From assembly GCA_905479075.1 (NCBI GenBank), contig CAJQLA010000012.1, positions 1-64,000 of the forward strand: a stretch of 64,000 nucleotides of DNA. The letters are read 5' to 3'. The stretch comes from an uncultured Gammaproteobacteria bacterium (GTDB lineage Bacteria > Pseudomonadota > Gammaproteobacteria > Nitrosococcales > Methylophagaceae). Made by a program: the position numbers and the translations under genes. The notes beneath the pieces were generated by a model, which ran no database searches, was not told the origin of the DNA, and saw only the letters and a list, made by a program, of their open reading frames with translations. Below are positions 59,073 through 64,000 of the stretch, in pieces. Positions within the stretch are counted from its first letter, which is position 1. The number at the start of each line of letters is the position of its first letter.

Positions 59073-59227
59073 GCCCGAAGAAAAGTTGATACACAGTAGG
59101 GTTAATTGAGAAAGTCATTAGAATCAAGTATGAGATAGCTCTTCTTAATGATATTTGCTAGGATCTGCACCCTGATATAAACATTGCTTTCGGTGATGAA
59201 AGTTTCTAAATCCTTTATATCATGTGT

Positions 59228-59304
59228 CGGGGCATGGCGCAGCCTGGTAGCGCACTTGCATGGGGTGCAAGGGGTCGTAGGTTCAAATCCTACTGTCCCG
59301 ACCA
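59228..59304 (+). tRNA. tRNA-Pro(GGG)
   Basis: 77 bases with encoded CCA. Starts CGGGGCA, anticodon loop ATGGGGT gives GGG, T-loop TTCAAAT. The frame on the opposite strand that reads VGFEPTTPC is a familiar artefact of this tRNA. Confidence 0.97.
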
Positions 59305-59603
59305 ATATACCTAGGCTAATGCGGCTTCACAGCTTGATATAGCACCTACAGTACCCCTTAATGCTCCTCAAAAATGATCCAAAAATCTTTTCTGCTTTAT
59401 TTCCCGCGTCCGGCATCCGTTTTCCATATATTCTAGCGACCATTGACCATCCTGTTTTAAGGTACAGCTAGAGATATATTTCAAAGGTAAGCCTTGATTA
59501 GCCGATGGCTTGATTGTAAAAGAACACCATCAGCTTTTTTTTGACTCACATTGTTTCGTTTGTTTTATTATGACCATTAAACTGACGAACAATGGAGCTA
59601 CAA
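59305..59603. other. gap after tRNA-Pro with an orphan antisense open tail
   Basis: No complete gene is seen. On the minus strand about 53 codons are open and end at a TGA at 59368-59370, with a protein-like composition (KYISSCTLKQDG, WSLEYMENGCRTREIK). No start or ribosome site is evident. It could be a fragment of an older gene beside a tRNA, a common integration site, or chance. Confidence 0.35.
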
Positions 59604-60884
59604 GTGAGCCAAAAAATCATATTAAACAGTGAGGATACTATTTCATGCCCGCACTGTGAAAAACAGTTCCCATTGCAAGATGGCCTTTCTCATCATTTAA
59701 TCGAACAGTATGAAAATGAATATGATGCGATGTTGGCAAAAGAGCGGGCAGAGTTAGAGCAGCGTGTCAGCAAAGAACAGCAACGCAAATCAACTAGAGA
59801 ATATCAAGCGAAGCTCGATGCGTTAAAAGATCAACTACAAGAAAGTAAACAAGCACAAGACAAGGCTAAAAGCCAAATTGAAACAGCGATTAAGAAAGCC
59901 GCTGAGCAGGCGAGACAAGATGCCTTAATTGAGGTTAAGTCCCTGAAACAAGAGGTGGAAAACCAAGAAAAGCGTCTTGTAGCGTTTCGTGAAGCGGAGC
60001 TTAAATTACGGCATGAAAAAAAGTTAGTTGAACAACAAAAATCTGAATTGGCATTAGAGGTTGAACGTAAATTAGACAAAGAAAGGACATTGCTCGAGAA
60101 AAAGGTGAATGAGTCCTATTCATTCAAAGAGGCTGAGTGGAAAAAGAAGATTACGGATGCCCAAAAAGCGAACGATGAGTTGACGCGTAAATTGGAGCAA
60201 GGATCACAACAACTACAAGGCGAGGTGTTGGAACTTGAGTTGGAATCTTTATTAGCCCAGCAATACTTATTTGATGATATTGAACCCGTTAGGAAAGGAG
60301 CACGGGGTGCTGATGTCATCCATAGAGTTAAACTCCGTTCTGGTGGACTTTGCGGTACGATTATTTGGGAGACTAAACGTGCTGAGAATTGGTCGAATAA
60401 TTGGATCCCCAAACTAAAAGAAGATATGCAAAGAGAGGCAGGGGACATCGCTGTACTGGTGAGCACGGTCTTTCCAGCGAATATAAATGAAGCCATTGTG
60501 CAATACGAAAACGTGTGGTTGGTTCGTCCCGATTTAGTGTCAGGTTTGTCTGCTGCTTTGCGAACTGTATTAATTGAGTCACAACGTCAGAAATCAGTCA
60601 GCGTAGGCAAACATGAACAGATGGAAGCATTGTTTGATTATGTGACTAGTAATCAGTTTGCTCAGCGCATTAGAGCCGTGGTTGAAAATTATGAGTCAAT
60701 GCGTTCTGATCTGGAAAAAGAGAAAGCAGCGATGCAACGGTTGTGGAAAAAACGTGAAATGCAGATCGGTCGAATCTCAGATCAAATGTTGTCAGTCTGT
60801 GGAGAGTTACAGGGCATATCAGCTAACGCGATGCCGATGCTTGATAGTATTGCAGAACTCAATTTTACAAAAGAAGAAGATTAA
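59604..60884 (+). CDS. DUF2130 domain protein with long coiled coil
   Basis: 426 residues from GTG 59604, which has GGAG six bases upstream; the ATG at 59592 has no ribosome site. A short CPHC region with a nearby HH pair suggests an N-terminal zinc-binding element. Residues about 40-215 are a charged coiled coil, and the DUF2130 domain (about 200-350) has the RKGARGADVIH and GTIIWETKRAENWS strings, resembling a nuclease-type fold with D and E-x-K residues. Function is unproven; it may be a DNA-processing or defence protein. Confidence 0.8.
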   Translation: MSQKIILNSEDTISCPHCEKQFPLQDGLSHHLIEQYENEYDAMLAKERAELEQRVSKEQQRKSTREYQAKLDALKDQLQESKQAQDKAKSQIETAIKKAAEQARQDALIEVKSLKQEVENQEKRLVAFREAELKLRHEKKLVEQQKSELALEVERKLDKERTLLEKKVNESYSFKEAEWKKKITDAQKANDELTRKLEQGSQQLQGEVLELELESLLAQQYLFDDIEPVRKGARGADVIHRVKLRSGGLCGTIIWETKRAENWSNNWIPKLKEDMQREAGDIAVLVSTVFPANINEAIVQYENVWLVRPDLVSGLSAALRTVLIESQRQKSVSVGKHEQMEALFDYVTSNQFAQRIRAVVENYESMRSDLEKEKAAMQRLWKKREMQIGRISDQMLSVCGELQGISANAMPMLDSIAELNFTKEED

Positions 60885-61136
60885 ATCTCCCTCTTTATAA
60901 AGATTGTTTAATTTGTTTTTATTGTTTTGAAATCAACATTGAATAACAGTCCAAATAAACCAGGGACTAAAATTAGTGTGTTTTCTACGCATTGACAGCA
61001 AATCAAACTTCGTTCTAGTATCCACCTTTTAATCATTTTATTGATTTTTTGGCATCGAACCTAATAGTAAGGTGTTGTTACACAGCAATAATGGATACGA
61101 AACAGACTTAATCTTAATTTCCAATGGGCGGTATTT

Positions 61137-62189
61137 ATGATCAACAACGATTATTATTCACAGGAGAATCAAGGGCCATATGAGTTCTTTGATATCAAAG
61201 ATTTTGAATTAGAATATGGCGGTAAGATTGCCAATTGTCGGATTGCTTATTCGACACACGGTACACTAAATGAAGCTAAAGATAATGTCATTCTTTTCCC
61301 TCATATGTTTTCTGGAACGAGCAAAAGCTTAGAAGCTTATGTTGGAGAAGGTCAAGCACTAGATCCCTCGAAATACTTTATTATTTTCCCCAATCAAATT
61401 GGTAATGGTATCTCAACTTCACCACATAATACTGACGATGACTCTATTTCTATGTGCGATTTTCCACAGATTTCAATTGGTGATGATGTCCGTGCACAGC
61501 ATGCTTTATTAACTGAGCAATTTGGCATTAGTGAAATACAGCTAGTGTTAGGTTGGTCGATGGGTGCACAACAGACTTACGAATGGGCAGTACGTTATCC
61601 AGATATGGTTAAACGTGCAGCACCTATCGGTGGTACGGCTAAAACATCAGATCATAATACAGTGATGGTAGAAGGCTTTATCGGTGCTTTGCGAACTGCT
61701 ATTAACTTTAATGAAGGAAGATACAGTTGTTGTGAGGATCTCAATAAAGGCCTATGTCATCTTTCTGTTATGTTCGCGGCTGTGGGAGCGAGTCGTGAGT
61801 TTTATGCTAAAGAACATTGGCGTGATGCAGGTTTTGAATCAGTGAAACAATTTTTGCTTGATTTCTGGAGTGCGTGGTTCAGACCGATGGATCCGAATGC
61901 CTTAGTGACAATGTTGGATAAATGGCAGCATGCTGATGTATCAAAAAATACGGGTGGTGATTTAGCAGCTGCTTTAGGCAGAATTACAGCAGTAGTACAC
62001 AATATGCCGTTTGAGCAAGATATGATGTTTACGGAAGTAGAATGTCGTGATGATTCAGCAATGATTTCCAACTGTGAGCATAAGCCGATCCCTTCAACAT
62101 GGGGACACTTTGCAATGTTTGGTGTTTTCCCACAAGATTTTGCATTTATAGATAATCAGCTAAAAGAGTTATTAGCTGTTTCAGCTTAA
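61137..62189 (+). CDS. alpha/beta hydrolase of the homoserine acetyltransferase-like group
   Basis: 350 residues. The nucleophile elbow is GWSMGAQQ (Ser near residue 142), an N-terminal beta-sheet has RIAYSTHGTLNE and NVILFPHMFSGTS, and the acid and His are near ISNCEHKPIPSTWGHFAMFG at the C-terminus. True MetX proteins have GGSMGGMQ and a catalytic context that differs, so this is a relative and not safely MetX. Substrate unknown. It is not linked to metY. Confidence 0.75.
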   Translation: MINNDYYSQENQGPYEFFDIKDFELEYGGKIANCRIAYSTHGTLNEAKDNVILFPHMFSGTSKSLEAYVGEGQALDPSKYFIIFPNQIGNGISTSPHNTDDDSISMCDFPQISIGDDVRAQHALLTEQFGISEIQLVLGWSMGAQQTYEWAVRYPDMVKRAAPIGGTAKTSDHNTVMVEGFIGALRTAINFNEGRYSCCEDLNKGLCHLSVMFAAVGASREFYAKEHWRDAGFESVKQFLLDFWSAWFRPMDPNALVTMLDKWQHADVSKNTGGDLAAALGRITAVVHNMPFEQDMMFTEVECRDDSAMISNCEHKPIPSTWGHFAMFGVFPQDFAFIDNQLKELLAVSA

Positions 62190-62207
62190 TAGCGGGTAAT
62201 TTATGAT

Positions 62208-62245
62208 AAAAGCCTGACCAGTTTAAAACTTGTCAGGCTTTTTTA
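62208..62245 (+). terminator. terminator after the acetyltransferase-like hydrolase
   Basis: AAAAGCCTGAC pairs with GTCAGGCTTTT (62208-62218 with 62232-62242) around a 13-base loop, followed by T. Confidence 0.8.
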
Positions 62246-62349
62246 TAACTAATTACTGCACTTTAAACTGCACCAAGATATTCCGTCAATATCAGGGTTT
62301 ATTAAATAATGTTTGTACAATCCAAATTTAGATTGTGTAAAATCATGAC

Positions 62350-63342
62350 ATGACACATGGTTCGATACTTAAAAGTAAATTCAAAACTGCCTACTGGTTG
62401 CCAGACCGTCATAGTCAAACCTTATATCCAACATTATTTAGAAGGCCCTTTTCGCTCAAATTAACAGAAGAAGAATTGGAGTTGCCAGATGGTGACTTTG
62501 TCGAATTGAGTTGGACAGAGATTAAAAAGTCGGGTCCCATCGTGGCGCTGTTTCATGGTTTGGAAGGATCGGTTAATTCAGGTTATGCACGGGGTATTTT
62601 AAGCACAATTCATCAGTTGGGCTGGCAAGGCGTTTTGATGCATTTCAGATCCTGTGGCAAAAAAGATAATCGCTTGCCACGTTGGTATCACTCTGGTGAT
62701 AGCCCGGACATTAATCATTTCATTCAATTTCTAAAGCAGCGTTATCCAAGCAGGCCATTAGGTGCCGTTGGCGTTTCATTAGGGGGTAATGCCTTATTAA
62801 AATATCTGGGTGAACAAGGTGATAAATGCCCCTTATCTGCTGCTATGGCGATTTCAGTCCCTTTTGATCTCTCAAATACAGCTAATCACTTAACGACGGG
62901 GTTTTCACGTGTTTATCAAACGCACTTAGTGAGATTAGTACGTAAGAAGGTCAGTCAAAAACATAAAAAAATGCCTTTAGATATTGATATGGATAAGTTT
63001 TCTAAAGCCAAAACTTTTTACCATGTTGATAATGCTGCCGCACAACTACATGGCTTTAAAGATGCTGATGATTATTATGCACGTGCTAGCGCACGACAAT
63101 TTTTGAAAGATATCACAGTGCCGACTTTGATCTTACATAGTCAAAATGATCCGTTTATGACACCCGAAGCCATTCCAACTCGAGCAGAGTTGTCAGCGAA
63201 TGTCATTTTGGAACTAACTCAGGCGGGTGGCCATGCTGGTTTTATTTATGGTGCTAACCCTTTAAAGCCAAAATACTGGATAGACAAGCGGGTACGAGAG
63301 TTTTTCAAGAGACAATTCGATCAAATAGAGAGAACCTCATAA
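62350..63342 (+). CDS. YheT family alpha/beta hydrolase
   Basis: 330 residues. The family pattern is visible: WLPDRHSQTLYPTL near the N-terminus, LFHGLEGSVNSGYARG, HFRSCGKKDNRLPRWYHSGD, the nucleophile elbow GVSLGGNALLKYLGE (Ser about 146) and the late GGHAGF histidine. Probably a hydrolase or esterase on lipid-like substrates; the physiological reaction is not known. Confidence 0.9.
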   Translation: MTHGSILKSKFKTAYWLPDRHSQTLYPTLFRRPFSLKLTEEELELPDGDFVELSWTEIKKSGPIVALFHGLEGSVNSGYARGILSTIHQLGWQGVLMHFRSCGKKDNRLPRWYHSGDSPDINHFIQFLKQRYPSRPLGAVGVSLGGNALLKYLGEQGDKCPLSAAMAISVPFDLSNTANHLTTGFSRVYQTHLVRLVRKKVSQKHKKMPLDIDMDKFSKAKTFYHVDNAAAQLHGFKDADDYYARASARQFLKDITVPTLILHSQNDPFMTPEAIPTRAELSANVILELTQAGGHAGFIYGANPLKPKYWIDKRVREFFKRQFDQIERTS

Positions 63343-63418
63343 AAGTAGCTATTGTCTATATATTATAGGCTGTACCAGGTCTATGCTAGACGTGGTGCCT
63401 ATTAAGGAGGGTAGTCGT

Positions 63419-63811
63419 ATGAATATTCGATTTTTAACACCCACCATTCATGGTTTCTTGGATTATATCGCTGCTTTTGTGCTACTCATTGCACCTACAA
63501 TTCTAAAACTGGAACAGGTTTCAGCATTTGCTTATTGGCTGTCAGTGATTGTCGGTGGGCTTTTGATTTTATATAGCTTATTCACAGATTATGAAGCAAG
63601 CATAGTCAAAGCTATTCCCTTTAAAGTTCATTTAGCATTTGATTTTTCCGCAGGTATTGTCTTTGTTATCTGGCCATTGCTATTTGGTTTTTCAGGTATC
63701 GCAACACTTTACTATCTTGTGATGGGTATCGGCATAATGTTGGTTGTTGCAGTGACTGATCCTGAATCTCATGTCACACACCACCACGGCCATGGCCACG
63801 GTGTGACTTAA
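63419..63811 (+). CDS. small membrane protein (SPW-repeat-like) with histidine-rich C-terminus
   Basis: 130 residues from ATG 63419, with AAGGAGGG ahead; an earlier in-frame start at 63383 is rejected. Four hydrophobic segments span about residues 14-110, built as two similar halves (HGFLDYIAAFVLLIAP and HLAFDFSAGIVFVIWP). The tail HVTHHHGHGHGVT could bind metal ions. Function unknown. Confidence 0.75.
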   Translation: MNIRFLTPTIHGFLDYIAAFVLLIAPTILKLEQVSAFAYWLSVIVGGLLILYSLFTDYEASIVKAIPFKVHLAFDFSAGIVFVIWPLLFGFSGIATLYYLVMGIGIMLVVAVTDPESHVTHHHGHGHGVT

Positions 63812-63910
63812 TGAATGATGGTTTTTGATAATAAACTGGGATACTGACATTGTTGATTAACAGCAAGGTATACTTGTCAACTTGGATATTTTTATTGAAT
63901 CAGTGTCAGT

Positions 63911-64000
63911 ATGCCGTGTATAGATATATCAATTTCTCAGCAAAATTGTCGCGTATTAGAACGTGATCAATGTTTATTTGAGGCAAAGATATCTACAGCC
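63911..64000 (+). CDS. start of a gene, probably YkuD-type L,D-transpeptidase (partial)
   Basis: The frame from ATG 63911 stays open to the window end, 30 codons. The pattern of alternating beta-strands DISISQQNCRVLERD and FEAKISTA resembles the N-terminus of ErfK/YbiS enzymes, which begin with a hydrophobic strand and then run to a similar STA. Too short to be sure, and no ribosome site is strong. Confidence 0.4.
   Translation, partial: MPCIDISISQQNCRVLERDQCLFEAKISTA

Noticed and set aside
59102..59305. Minus-strand frame reading VGFEPTTPC across tRNA-Pro
   Set aside because: This is the well-known translation of the antisense strand of tRNA-Pro and not a protein; it has no ribosome site and covers the tRNA.
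61137..62189. Calling this gene metX
   Set aside because: The nucleophile elbow and C-terminal region differ from canonical homoserine O-acetyltransferase; only the fold family is supported.

Overview
The window is AT-rich, densely packed bacterial chromosome with no insertion sequence, prophage or CRISPR array. Gene content and order point to a free-living, aerobic, low-GC gammaproteobacterium: rnfABCDGE-nth, thrS-infC-rpmI-rplT-pheS-pheT-ihfA-merR-tRNA-Pro, and uvrC-pgsA-tRNA-Gly-tRNA-Cys are all classic gammaproteobacterial blocks. A relative of Methylophaga or Cycloclasticus would fit, but that is an impression, not a test.

Layout. 1-5 kb: the tail of comM, rep helicase, and an ahpC-ahpF peroxide-defence pair with an OxyR-like site upstream. 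5-10 kb (minus strand): metY with a periplasmic thioredoxin-like gene, a multi-pass membrane protein and a membrane-anchored cytochrome c; then an MDR oxidoreductase and a DUF1841 gene at the end of the next operon. 10-16 kb (minus): nth and the complete Rnf electron-transport operon, mostly with overlapping genes. 16-23 kb: single metabolic genes (DAHP synthase, MaoC-like, LMW phosphatase, fructosamine kinase family, rpiA, Prx5-like peroxiredoxin, Gfo/Idh oxidoreductase, radical SAM protein). 23-30 kb: mfd and uvrC face away from each other, followed by pgsA and two tRNAs. 30-38 kb (minus): a full caa3-type cytochrome oxidase operon, ctaC-ctaD-ctaG-ctaE-SURF1-SCO-like-ctaA-ctaB, carrying subunits, copper chaperones and haem A synthesis.

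38-49 kb: a dicarboxylate/amino-acid symporter, a frameshifted TonB-dependent receptor of the copper (OprC/NosA) type, tRNA-Thr, a three-domain ACP/AMP-ligase/acyltransferase protein, tRNA-Asn, an aspartate aminotransferase, uvrB and tRNA-Val. 49-59 kb: relA and the translation operon from thrS to a MerR regulator, including infC with an apparent AUC start and a hairpin-U-tract in the thrS leader. 59-64 kb: tRNA-Pro, a coiled-coil DUF2130 protein, two alpha/beta hydrolases, a small membrane protein with a histidine-rich tail and the start of a probable L,D-transpeptidase.

Most of the window is core genome. The clearest leads are: the TonB receptor interrupted by one extra C, whose copper-type CxxxM motif makes functional sense beside a copper-dependent oxidase; the ACP-ligase-acyltransferase fusion; leader hairpins ahead of thrS and pheS; and the DUF2130 gene with an unexplained open tail next to tRNA-Pro. 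I found no convincing wholly new multi-gene system.
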